Origin: a virus
Virus record (IMG/VR): IMGVR_UViG_3300047276_000327
Span: 1-25,856 of that record
Strand: one strand, 5' to 3'
DNA: 25,856 nt
Shown: piece after piece, positions 6,880 to 12,677 of the stretch
Layout of the letters: every line of letters begins with the position of its first letter
Position numbering within the stretch: position 1 is the stretch's first letter
The notes under the pieces: generated by a model
Seen by the model: only the letters and a program-made list of their open reading frames with translations
The model's database searches: none
What the model was told of the DNA's origin: nothing
Made by a program: the position numbers and the translations under genes

Positions 6880-7841
6880 TTCCGCACCTTGATCTTTAGT
6901 GTGGACTGACGCACCACACGGGCCTCTTTGGCCGGCGTGATCCGAGATGGTTGGGCCTCATAGTGGCGCATGGGCCAGTAGATCTCATGCTTGCTGGTTT
7001 GGCCATGCGTGTTCTTGCCCAAAATTTCTTTGAGCTTTTTCTCGGCATCGTCAATTTCCTTTTCAGCTGCCTCGATTTTCTTCTTGGCCTCAAGAATGCT
7101 GTGCGCCCAGTAGTCTTCTTCCTCGCCCAGGTAGACCACCTCATCGTCCTGGTTGCCCACCGGGAACATCCTGTTGGCATCAGCAGAATCCTTGGGCGGG
7201 TACCAATCGATAACCTTGGTCTCTCGGTACTTTTGCAGCTTTTCCTCAAACTCGATTACGGCACGCGAGATCATGGCGAGCGTTTGTTCGTGCCTGGCGA
7301 ATAGGAATATCCGCATCTTGGTTCCCTTGTAGAGCGTACACACAGCCCCCCAGCTGGCCCCAAAGCAATCCATCTGTGCCTGGAGCTGCACCGGGCCACG
7401 GTAAAGCGGTGGCGCGTCTTCTACGTCAGCTGCGGTGAGCTTGGCCTCCATGATGCCCACGCCATCAAGCTTGATGCTGGGCTGGCCCATGACGTAAATG
7501 CCCAGGTCGGGGTTGGTCTCGACCACCAGACCGCGGCCGTCAGCTGTGCCATCGAGCGAGCAGGCAAGCTTGAGCAGCTTGTGGTGATAGGGTGCCTCAT
7601 GGTCGAGCTCCAGGTTGTCGAGCCCCAACCTTTCGGCTGCGCGGATCAAAATGCGGCCCTCCAGGTCATTGCCCCACTCCATCGCCTCATTGCTAATGTT
7701 CTCGCGCTCAAGGCCGTCAATGGCCCGAATGCAGGTCTGTAGGCTGTCGTTGGGGGTTGAGTAGTCAGAGATGCCCAGAATGGCCGGCAGCATCGAGGCG
7801 CTGGCCTGATCGTCTGGTGTTACTTTTCCATAAGCTTTCAT
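6876..7841 (-). CDS. YqaJ-type viral recombinase / 5'-3' exonuclease
   Basis: The start was placed at the ATG ending at 7841 (MKAYGKVTPDDQASASM), because it overlaps the TGA of the preceding HTH gene (ATGA); the frame remains open further upstream. The 321-aa protein has the YqaJ/lambda-exo style PD-(D/E)XK core: NEAMEWGNDLEGRI (residues 51-64), SLDG with D97, and EAK at 132-134. VQLQAQMDCFGASWGAV (151-167) follows as in this family. A charged coiled coil follows at ~255-290 (KKKIEAAEKEIDDAEKKLKEI). Such enzymes resect 5' ends at double-strand breaks and hand the 3' strand to RecT, encoded downstream. The pair is a complete phage annealing-recombination module. Confidence 0.85.
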   Translation of the reverse strand: MKAYGKVTPDDQASASMLPAILGISDYSTPNDSLQTCIRAIDGLERENISNEAMEWGNDLEGRILIRAAERLGLDNLELDHEAPYHHKLLKLACSLDGTADGRGLVVETNPDLGIYVMGQPSIKLDGVGIMEAKLTAADVEDAPPLYRGPVQLQAQMDCFGASWGAVCTLYKGTKMRIFLFARHEQTLAMISRAVIEFEEKLQKYRETKVIDWYPPKDSADANRMFPVGNQDDEVVYLGEEEDYWAHSILEAKKKIEAAEKEIDDAEKKLKEILGKNTHGQTSKHEIYWPMRHYEAQPSRITPAKEARVVRQSTLKIKVRK

Positions 7842-8050
7842 TTCTTTTTTCCTTTTAATTTGATTAATCGATAGCTGGCGTACCGCTTGCCGTTGCTGTA
7901 AACCATCGTGGTGTGAATGTTGTGGCCAATATCGCGCAGCTCTGCGATCCTGGCCGCCAGGCGAAAGCATTGGCACCCGGCCAACGCACCGATTGGCGTA
8001 ACGTGAACACCGCGTTGCAGCTCCTCAAGAATCCACTCATTCTGTCTCAT
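7838..8050 (-). CDS. Small helix-turn-helix protein (HTH_39-like)
   Basis: The 70-aa product has ILEELQRGVHVTPIGAL then CFRLAARIAELRDIGHNI and a basic beta-like tail (KRYASYRLIKLKGKKK). This spacing is that of the small winged-helix domain common in phage and prophage operons: helix, short turn with 'TP-x-x-AL', recognition helix with 'RLaaRIxeLR', then a wing. GAGGAGCT precedes the ATG on its strand, and the TGA overlaps the exonuclease start. It probably binds DNA; the target could be the divergent promoter region or the recombination substrate. Which one cannot be told from the sequence. Confidence 0.75.
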   Translation of the reverse strand: MRQNEWILEELQRGVHVTPIGALAGCQCFRLAARIAELRDIGHNIHTTMVYSNGKRYASYRLIKLKGKKK

Positions 8051-8062
8051 AGGATGAGCTCC

Positions 8063-8230
8063 TCAAACAAACATTGCGGTCAGGATCACAGCCGCCAGGC
8101 AAACGGCTGCAATCACCTTGAGCCAGGGCGGGTCATCCTCCTGGGCCGGTTCCACCGGCAGGTTGTCGCGCCAGCTGCGTGCAAAGTTGGTACGCGGGTC
8201 GATGAAGTGGTCTTGCTTTACTTTTCTCAT
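8063..8230 (-). CDS. 55-aa membrane-anchored protein
   Basis: The ATG (complement of 8228-8230) is preceded by GAGGAGAAAGTCA, a strong ribosome site, and the frame runs 55 codons to TGA (complement of 8063-8065). The N-terminal 35 residues are polar (RKVKQDHFIDPRTNFARSW, then PVEPAQEDDPP). Residues ~36-55 (WLKVIAAVCLAAVILTAMFV) form one C-terminal hydrophobic segment. It sits between the serine recombinase and the HTH gene in the leftward operon. An early membrane protein could act in superinfection exclusion or anchor replication; neither is shown. Confidence 0.65.
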   Translation of the reverse strand: MRKVKQDHFIDPRTNFARSWRDNLPVEPAQEDDPPWLKVIAAVCLAAVILTAMFV

Positions 8231-8246
8231 TGACTTTCTCCTCAGA

Positions 8247-8888
8247 TTAAGCAGCTAGACGCTGCAATAGGTTGGATACCTGCGATGGTGACCAGGTGGT
8301 ACCGCCGCGAGGGGTCTGCACGCTCTCGGCCTGGAGCTGCTTGGCGATTGCGCGTAGGGATGCCGCACCCATCTTGGCCACGATTGAGCGAACAATCGGT
8401 GCCACGGTGGCTGCGTAATCATCAGCTGCCTGGGCGGTGACTGCACCACCAGCTGATGGGTTGGGTGAGCCCAGGCGCACGCCACGGGCTTTAGCTGCGG
8501 CCAGGGCCGCTTTGGTGCGGCGAGCTATTTCCTCGCGCTCATGCTGTGCGACCACAGCTCGGATACCGAATTCCAGCGTGCCTGCGTGCGGCATATCAGC
8601 TGCCACTATATCGACACCGGCTTTACGCAACGCAAGCAAGAAAGCTGCATCACGCGATAAGCGGTCAATTTTGGCAATCAGAATGGCTGCGTTGTGCTTG
8701 CGGCATTGCTCAAGCGCAAGCGCCAACTGTGGGCGCTGATCGACCTTGCCAGATTCAATCTCGGTGAACTCAGCGATGATGCTGTCGCGGTAGCTTGCAA
8801 CAGCTGCCTGCTGGGCCTCAAGGCCGAGGCCAGATTGGCCCTGCTTGTCGGTTGATACGCGGTAGTAAGCGATGTATTTGGTAGTCAT
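8247..8888 (-). CDS. Small serine recombinase (resolvase/invertase family)
   Basis: The start was placed at the ATG ending at 8888 (MTTKYIAYYRVSTDKQ), behind AGGAGGGAGATTGAAA; the longer open frame has no domain upstream. The 213-aa protein has the catalytic Ser12 in Y-R-V-S-T-D, the paired arginines of KIDRLSRD (R76, R79) and the long helix EREEIARRTKAALAAAKARG. A C-terminal HTH follows (SLRAIAKQLQAESVQTPRGG then WSPSQVSNLLQRL). That is a complete short serine recombinase, not the >450-aa large serine integrase. Possible jobs are resolving genome multimers, inverting a segment or integration; no inverted crossover sites were seen. It shares a 14-bp leader with the gene upstream. Confidence 0.85.
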   Translation of the reverse strand: MTTKYIAYYRVSTDKQGQSGLGLEAQQAAVASYRDSIIAEFTEIESGKVDQRPQLALALEQCRKHNAAILIAKIDRLSRDAAFLLALRKAGVDIVAADMPHAGTLEFGIRAVVAQHEREEIARRTKAALAAAKARGVRLGSPNPSAGGAVTAQAADDYAATVAPIVRSIVAKMGAASLRAIAKQLQAESVQTPRGGTTWSPSQVSNLLQRLAA

Positions 8889-8915
8889 TTTCAATCTCCC
8901 TCCTGGGTAGTTGAT

Positions 8916-8931
8916 GGGGGCCGAAGCCCCC
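8916..8931 (-). promoter_or_regulatory. UUCG-tetraloop hairpin between two early genes
   Basis: On the minus strand six base pairs (GGGGGC with GCCCCC) close a TTCG loop, one of the most stable RNA hairpins possible. It lies in the 49-nt gap between the YodL-like stop and the serine recombinase start and is flanked on both sides by ATCAAC. There is no T tract, so it is not a standard terminator. It may stabilise the upstream message or lower expression of the recombinase. Confidence 0.55.
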
Positions 8932-8937
8932 GGTTGA

Positions 8938-9246
8938 TTAGATATTGCAGTCAAGAAAACCGTAGTTGTTAACGACAACGCACTTACCCGTTGCCAGGTC
9001 TTTGATGACATCACCAACGGAAATCGAATGCATTGGTGCTTTACGGTCAATCAGATCCTCATGTTCTCCAGAATTAGAAATCAAGAAAACATTATCGTGA
9101 GTGCCGTTCCATGAATCGATATGCGCGACCAGCTTGTAATCGCTAGCGTGGGCAGCGACAAGTTCTGCTGTGGGCTTGAATGTGACATCCGAATTGCGGC
9201 GAATGTCGTGGTTGTGAATTTGATAAATTGCGAAGGTTTTAGCCAT
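8938..9246 (-). CDS. YodL-like protein, first gene of the leftward operon
   Basis: The ATG ending at 9246 follows AGGAGATTGAAA and gives 102 aa beginning MAKTFAIYQIHNH; an in-frame TTG two codons earlier is unlikely. The C-terminal part MHSISVGDVI, then GKCVVVNNYGFLDC, resembles the YodL domain (S-x-S-V-x-D-[IV]...VxxxGF) found in mobile elements and phages beside antirestriction-type genes. As the first gene after the leftward promoter it would be made very early, which suits a host-takeover or defence-blocking role. That role is inference; the domain match is moderate. Confidence 0.6.
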   Translation of the reverse strand: MAKTFAIYQIHNHDIRRNSDVTFKPTAELVAAHASDYKLVAHIDSWNGTHDNVFLISNSGEHEDLIDRKAPMHSISVGDVIKDLATGKCVVVNNYGFLDCNI

Positions 9247-9279
9247 TTTCAATCTCCTAATGTTGGTAGTTGACGGACA

Positions 9280-9355
9280 CAGATATCTGCGCCCAGACCA
9301 GAGTAGAGCACATGAGATATCTGCTTGTCAACCCCCTATTGCAAAAAAGATATCC
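9280..9355. promoter_or_regulatory. Three GATATC operators in the divergent control region
   Basis: GATATC occurs at 9282-9287, 9316-9321 and 9349-9354, with centres 34 and 33 bp apart, about three helical turns. The first is a 10-bp palindrome CAGATATCTG (9280-9289) and the second has GAGATATCTG. Sites two and three fall between the -35 and -10 of the leftward and rightward promoters. The adjacent RHH gene is the natural candidate for the protein that binds them. Confidence 0.5.
9302..9331 (-). promoter_or_regulatory. Leftward early promoter (sigma70-like)
   Basis: Read on the minus strand, a perfect -35 TTGACA (9326-9331) is followed after 18 nt by TCTACT (9302-9307), which matches TATAAT at four of six positions. 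A GATATC palindrome lies inside the spacer. Transcription would begin near 9295 and read into the YodL-like gene at 9246 and the recombination operon. Confidence 0.6.
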
Positions 9356-9366
9356 ACAGGTATATC
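9339..9366 (+). promoter_or_regulatory. Rightward promoter (sigma70-like)
   Basis: TTGCAA (9339-9344) and TATATC (9361-9366) are separated by 16 nt, with a GATATC palindrome (9349-9354) in the spacer. It would start transcription near 9373, directly before the RHH gene at 9394, and could drive the whole rightward block of replication, packaging and structural genes. It is weaker than the leftward promoter by consensus score. Confidence 0.45.
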
Positions 9367-9393
9367 CTTGCGATATTTAACCGGAGGGGATAT

Positions 9394-9609
9394 ATGGCCA
9401 CAACAGAGTTTTCGGGTTTCTACTTTCGCCTGCGCCCACAGGCTAGGCATCTTCTAGCGGCTGCCAGCAAGAAATTGGGCAAGGATCGCACGGCTATTTT
9501 GCATGAGCTCATCGAGACCCACCTGGCCGAGCACTTGGAGGTGAGTGACCGGATAGATGCTTTGATGGCCAACATTCCGGTGATAGATATCCAAGAGGTG
9601 AAAGCCTGA
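9394..9609 (+). CDS. Ribbon-helix-helix type regulator
   Basis: The ATG at 9394 follows GGAGGGGATAT, a strong ribosome site; the frame is open upstream to 9325, but that part covers promoter sequence. The 71-aa product has a short N-terminal strand (EFSGFYFRLRPQ) and two helices (ARHLLAAASKKLG and RTAILHELIETHLAEHL), the layout of an RHH DNA-binding protein. These act as dimers, inserting the strand into the major groove of short palindromes. Its place beside the GATATC sites suggests an autorepressor that also controls the leftward operon. The stop overlaps the next start (TGATG). Confidence 0.65.
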   Translation: MATTEFSGFYFRLRPQARHLLAAASKKLGKDRTAILHELIETHLAEHLEVSDRIDALMANIPVIDIQEVKA

Positions 9610-9965
9610 TGAACGGCAGGGGCAGGCGCAACAAGGGTGCGACAGGCGAGCGCGAGCTGGCTGCAATACTGACTGAGCAGCTGGGGTTTGAAGTCAAGCG
9701 CAAGCTTGGCCAGGCCAGAGACGGTGGCCACGACATCGAGATAGGTCGCTTTTGCATCGAGGTCAAGCGCCAGGAACGCCTGGCCATCGAGGATTGGTGC
9801 CGCCAGGTTGAGTTATCGGTTACCACCAGCTCAGAAATCGATTCTGAGGGCTCTGTAGGCTCGCCTGTGCCTGTGGTGATCTTTAGACGCTCTGGGCAAC
9901 CCTGGAGGGCTGTAGTGCCTCTGGATTGGTTTTGTAAGGCCGTGAGGGAGGATCTCAATGCCTAA
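9609..9965 (+). CDS. PD-(D/E)XK nuclease, Holliday-junction-resolvase-like
   Basis: The 118-aa protein has the compact nuclease core: RNKGATGERELAAIL with E14, GGHDIEI with D42, and CIEVKRQ with E51-x-K53. This order (helix with Glu, then D-x(n)-E-x-K) is that of archaeal-type Holliday junction resolvases and related small phage nucleases. It would cut branched intermediates produced by replication and RecT annealing before packaging. It overlaps the RHH gene by 1 nt and the next gene by 8 nt. The nuclease fold is well supported; the specific junction activity is inferred. Confidence 0.75.
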   Translation: MNGRGRRNKGATGERELAAILTEQLGFEVKRKLGQARDGGHDIEIGRFCIEVKRQERLAIEDWCRQVELSVTTSSEIDSEGSVGSPVPVVIFRRSGQPWRAVVPLDWFCKAVREDLNA

Positions 9966-10158
9966 CGAGCTATACCAGCACGTTACCAGGCGTGAGGAAG
10001 AACTGTTGGGAACCAGGTGGTGCTCGCATTGCAGGCACCGAAGACAAGCAGCGGGGGGATTATGGAAGACATTGAACCAGGGCAAGAACAGAAGGTGGCA
10101 ATGCGCGACCTGCGTGGAGAACCAGAAGGGTCGAGCTGTGCCGACTGCAAAAACGTAA
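9958..10158 (+). CDS. Small zinc-finger protein
   Basis: The ATG at 9958 follows GGAGGATCTCA. The 66-aa product carries C-x2-C twice (WCSHCRH at ~22-25 and WQCATC at ~49-52) with a basic linker between them (GKNRRW), a zinc ribbon likely to bind nucleic acid. Its last 97 bases overlap the next gene in another frame, a large overlap for this genome. A similar ribbon with a Gly-Gly-x-W linker and 'RRW-x-C' is common in small phage proteins near replication genes. Function unknown. Confidence 0.6.
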   Translation: MPNELYQHVTRREEELLGTRWCSHCRHRRQAAGGLWKTLNQGKNRRWQCATCVENQKGRAVPTAKT

Positions 10159-10247
10159 GCTTTCGTGGATGGTTTTTATGGTGTCGATTCTTTGATAAGC
10201 CAACGACCGGGAGGGTCAACGGATGTTCCGCATACCAGCCAGAGTGA
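10062..10247 (+). CDS. Small cysteine-rich protein, probable zinc binder
   Basis: The start was placed at ATG 10062 behind GGGGGGATT; an in-frame start at 10017 has no such site. The 61-aa product has C-x2-C (SCADCKN), then C (WCRFF) and C (NGCSAYQP), the pattern of small phage proteins that use four spaced cysteines for zinc and end in 'GCSxY'. It overlaps both neighbours in different frames. No function is known for this type of protein. Confidence 0.55.
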   Translation: MEDIEPGQEQKVAMRDLRGEPEGSSCADCKNVSFRGWFLWCRFFDKPTTGRVNGCSAYQPE

Positions 10248-10509
10248 CGAGCTACGCTGCCGGTCTTGCGGCTGTGTGCACCTTGATAGTCGGATGGTCA
10301 ATCTGTCTTACGGTGGCGCTGTTGGGAATTATTCTGAAAAGTTTTACCTGCACGGCGAGGCTGCGTGGGTACTCAAGAGATATCGCACCAAAAAGACTCG
10401 CCTGGCTTACCTCGATGCTGTGGAAGAGAAAAGAGGGCGAGCCGCCCGAGTGGCGTTACGGGAAGAGATGATGAGGATATGGGAACACAAACAAACACAG
10501 CGCAAGTGA
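10165..10509 (+). CDS. Zinc-ribbon protein with basic helical C-terminus; start uncertain
   Basis: The frame holds C-x2-C (LRCRSCGC) and a strongly helical, charged C-terminal part (AYLDAVEEKRGRAARVALREEMMRIWEHK). That part matches a widespread short phage module ('YL..VE..RG..AR..L...I...W'). The start could be GTG 10165 or TTG 10192; neither has a good ribosome site. The better site nearby (GGGAGGGTCAACGG) serves ATG 10222-10224 in another frame, whose product is an unlikely apolar sequence. The 3' end overlaps the replication initiator gene by 31 nt. The C-terminal part is convincing and the N-terminus is not. Confidence 0.55.
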   Translation: MDGFYGVDSLISQRPGGSTDVPHTSQSDELRCRSCGCVHLDSRMVNLSYGGAVGNYSEKFYLHGEAAWVLKRYRTKKTRLAYLDAVEEKRGRAARVALREEMMRIWEHKQTQRK

Positions 10510-11459
10510 TCGAGTTCAAGCTGCCAAAGCGGCCCAAGATAATTGAGAAGCAGGCACCGCCAGATCAGAGAAAATTCGCCGTGGTTCCGATGCGAGCTGC
10601 GCTGGACACCGAGCTGCATGGATTCTCGGTCAAGGTCTTAGTGCTGCTGTGCTCATACGCCAACAGGGCTGGGATTACATGGGTCGGTCAGCAGAGGATC
10701 GCCGAGCACCTGGGCGTGGCCAAGCAGCAGGTAGCGAGAGCTATGAAGCAGCTGCGAGACCGTGGCCACATCGAGGTGATGAGCAAGGGATTCAGAGGCG
10801 AGCGAGCCAACACCACCAGGGTGATCTATGACCCAGAGATCAAGGCCGATGATGCGATAGCTATCACCAGCGGCCAGGAAGACACCAGGCCACCGGAGAC
10901 AAGGCGCAGGGAGACCAAAGAGATGACCCGGTCGGGAAATAACCAGCCATTACAGGCCAACAAGGCACCAGACTTACCCGATCAGGAACCCGAGTTCACA
11001 GAGGAACAGATGGCCGCCAACAGAAAGCGGCTGCGAGAGATGCTCGGAGGATTAGCAGGCAGGGATGGATTTCACTACAACAGACCAGAGAAACTAGGAG
11101 ACATTATGGCCAGAAAACCAAAGGCAAAACCAACACCAAAGACACCTCACATAGACAACACACAGGTTGTCAATGAAGAGGCTCTCATAGACAACATCAT
11201 AGACAACACAGGTGTTGTCCAAACAAAGAAAAACATAGGTTATGAAGAGGTATTAAGTATTTATGAAGATATAAGTAAACATAGGTTTTCTAATGTTAGG
11301 ACAACACGGATCGATGAGGTTGACCTGCGATGCGCTGCGATCATGTGCGAGGTCGGGGTCGGCCGCCAGAAGTTCATCGATGCCTGCCAAACCATGCCGG
11401 TCTGCCTACGTTTGTCTGAGGTCTGTGAGCAATTGGCAGGGGAGGCTACAGGATTCTGA
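10479..11459 (+). CDS. Replication initiator, lambda O-like (winged HTH)
   Basis: The start was placed at ATG 10479 (MGTQTNTAQVIEFKL); the frame extends upstream only through sequence coding for the previous gene. Residues ~33-105 form a winged helix (KFAVVPMRAALDTELHG, then WVGQQRIAEHLGVAKQQVARAM and LRDRGHIEV), as in phage replication proteins that bind the origin. A low-complexity polar middle (110-275) follows, then a helical C-terminal domain (YEEVLSIYEDISKHRF to the end) that could contact a host helicase or loader. No helicase or loader gene is visible. Codons ~224-275 contain GACAAC iterons and an AT-rich block, so the gene probably holds its own origin, as lambda O does. Length is 326 aa. 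Confidence 0.7.
   Translation: MGTQTNTAQVIEFKLPKRPKIIEKQAPPDQRKFAVVPMRAALDTELHGFSVKVLVLLCSYANRAGITWVGQQRIAEHLGVAKQQVARAMKQLRDRGHIEVMSKGFRGERANTTRVIYDPEIKADDAIAITSGQEDTRPPETRRRETKEMTRSGNNQPLQANKAPDLPDQEPEFTEEQMAANRKRLREMLGGLAGRDGFHYNRPEKLGDIMARKPKAKPTPKTPHIDNTQVVNEEALIDNIIDNTGVVQTKKNIGYEEVLSIYEDISKHRFSNVRTTRIDEVDLRCAAIMCEVGVGRQKFIDACQTMPVCLRLSEVCEQLAGEATGF
11151..11305. other. Putative replication origin inside the initiator gene
   Basis: ATAGACAACA occurs at 11151, 11187 and 11199. GACAAC or its complement GTTGTC occurs six times: 11154, 11166, 11190, 11202, 11214 and 11300. Two pairs form inverted repeats, GACAAC/GTTGTC with 6 nt between and a perfect GACAACAC-AG-GTGTTGTC at 11202-11219. 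Immediately downstream (11221-11298) is an AT-rich stretch with a repeated AAACATAGGTT (11231 and 11277). Iterons beside an unwinding-prone region within the O-like gene is the lambda plan. Confidence 0.55.
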
Positions 11460-11751
11460 TGCCTCTAGGACGCGAATACAGACCCGTGGCTGGCTCCGTA
11501 GAAGTGGGTGGCTACCCTAGCCTACCCAGGGTAGCGCAAGCCCTACTAGAGCCTGCTATGCGATTCCGTACAAAGGCATACGTTCCTATGCGTTTGGACA
11601 CCGGTGGGAGGGGTGGGCAATGCGATCCTGGCCGTCCGCGGGAGGGGTACCTATGGCCCCCCCCGGTGTGGGCCTGCGCGTGTGGGTGACCCCCTCAAAT
11701 TTTCCCCATATTTTCATGGCACAGGTTTTTGACTTTACTTGGAGGAGATGC
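11460..11751. other. GC-rich intergenic region between replication and packaging genes
   Basis: About 290 nt with no convincing gene. It holds an inverted repeat CTACCCT (11512-11518) / AGGGTAG (11528-11534), a four-run G tract GG-GGG-GGGG-GGG at 11603-11617 that could form a quadruplex, a run of eight C (11657-11664), and then CCCCCTCAAATTTTCCCC near 11690. The only long frame (11459-11689) has an unlikely composition. It may hold a packaging or regulatory site, but nothing is proven. Confidence 0.5.
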
Positions 11752-11910
11752 ATGACGATGGAAGATATCTTGCGTGACTTTGTGTTGCAATTGCTACGCA
11801 GAGGATTTACCGTGGCACAGATTGCAGAGGCGTTAGCCTCGCAGAAAATAGCTCTGATGCAGGCTGACGAATACCTGTCTGCAATCAAAGAATCAGATCA
11901 ACAACCTTGA
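11752..11910 (+). CDS. 52-aa helix-turn-helix-like protein
   Basis: GGAGGAGATGC directly precedes ATG 11752; the frame is open further upstream, but that region reads as non-coding. The product has LLRRGFTVAQIAEALASQKIAL, which fits helix-turn-helix geometry, with an acidic N-terminus (MTMEDILRDF) and a polar tail. It is followed after GGAGATATATGC by the SSB-tailed gene. It might be a small regulator of late genes. There is no family match. Confidence 0.55.
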   Translation: MTMEDILRDFVLQLLRRGFTVAQIAEALASQKIALMQADEYLSAIKESDQQP

Positions 11911-11922
11911 GGAGATATATGC

Positions 11923-12219
11923 ATGGCATATGAGATGAAACCTGGTCAGGGGTCTGCCTGGCCAAACGAGAAGAGAACTGAGGATTGGCATTCTGCTTTC
12001 CGGGGTAAGGTGATGCTGCCAGATGGCAAGACCCATTGGCTGGACATCAACCCCAAGAACTCGGATGGCAAGACCTGGTACCAGGTAAAGATTGGCAAAG
12101 AGGTGGCAGCCCAGGGTGAATCCTACTCAGCTGCTCACAAACCTTTCCCGGCCCAGGACAACCACAACAAGGCCAAGGCCAACGGGTTTGTGGATCTCGA
12201 TGAAGATATTCCGTTCTGA
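11923..12219 (+). CDS. Putative single-strand DNA-binding-like protein with SSB acidic tip
   Basis: The 98-aa protein begins after GGAGATATATGC. The first ~65 residues look like a small beta-barrel (WHSAFRGKVML, THWLDINPKNS, KTWYQVKIGKEV), resembling DUF736-type and other OB-like small proteins. A polar linker (70-90) leads to a C-terminal D-L-D-E-D-I-P-F, which is the tip of bacterial SSB (D-D-D-I-P-F) that recruits replication and repair enzymes. It overlaps terS by 1 nt (TGATG). I infer a phage SSB that docks host or phage repair proteins. The tip is seen directly; ssDNA binding is inference. Confidence 0.6.
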   Translation: MAYEMKPGQGSAWPNEKRTEDWHSAFRGKVMLPDGKTHWLDINPKNSDGKTWYQVKIGKEVAAQGESYSAAHKPFPAQDNHNKAKANGFVDLDEDIPF

Positions 12220-12677
12220 TGGCCAGACCTAAGTCGCGTATATCCGAGCAGGTACCCAGCCTCAAGAACTGGGGCGGGGTGCGCTCAATCCAGCGGCGCA
12301 TGGAACGCTCGGCCACCATCATAGAAAACCGAGAGGCCATTGCGTTTTCTCTGCTGTGCATGGCCAACACCAAGATCACAGACATCTTAACGTGGGACGA
12401 GGACGGAAATGTCAAGGTTAAAGCGGCAAGTCAAATTCCAGATCACGCCTTGCAGGCAATCAAAAATATCAGGGTCAAGCGTGAGAAGGATGGTTCGCAG
12501 ACGCTTGACGTTGAACTCTACGACAAGGTTGGCGTGCTCCGTCTACTTGCTAAAGCGTCTGGATTACTTGATAACCCGGACGATGGATCGGATAAACCAT
12601 CAGTCATAGGCATCAACGTCCAGGCTCCTGAACCCATCGATGTGGAGGTAAAAGATGAAACAAGATTGGATCAATAG
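12219..12677 (+). CDS. terS: Terminase small subunit
   Basis: The 152-aa protein has the features of small terminases from this phage group: a basic N-terminus (MARPKSRISEQVPSLKNWGG), a helical DNA-binding region (residues ~25-60, RMERSATIIENREAIAF...KITDIL), then TWDEDGNVKVKAASQIPDHA and LDVELYDKVGVLRLLAKASGLL. It binds the phage DNA packaging site and passes it to the large subunit. The large subunit gene follows, separated by a small membrane ORF. The start overlaps the previous stop. Confidence 0.8.
   Translation: MARPKSRISEQVPSLKNWGGVRSIQRRMERSATIIENREAIAFSLLCMANTKITDILTWDEDGNVKVKAASQIPDHALQAIKNIRVKREKDGSQTLDVELYDKVGVLRLLAKASGLLDNPDDGSDKPSVIGINVQAPEPIDVEVKDETRLDQ

Noticed and set aside
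6951-7304. 117-aa hydrophobic plus-strand frame
   Set aside because: Antisense to the conserved C-terminal half of the YqaJ exonuclease; apolar content comes from the complementary charged coiled coil.
8247-8888. Serine recombinase as proof of a temperate phage
   Set aside because: It is a short resolvase-type enzyme; no cI-like repressor, attachment site or excisionase was seen, so lysogeny cannot be claimed.
10223-10471. 82-aa hydrophobic frame with a good ribosome site (ATG 10222-10224 area)
   Set aside because: The site GGGAGGGTCAACGG is good, but the product is an apolar shadow of a frame that has a CxxC motif and a familiar helical C-terminus.
11512-11534. CTACCCT/AGGGTAG inverted repeat as a terminator
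   Set aside because: Nine-base loop and no T tract follow the stem.
11459-11689. 76-aa frame overlapping the initiator stop (TGATG)
   Set aside because: The start overlap is tempting, but the product is rich in Gly, Pro, Arg and Trp with no domain-like pattern, and the DNA beneath it contains an inverted repeat, G runs and C8. I treat it as non-coding.
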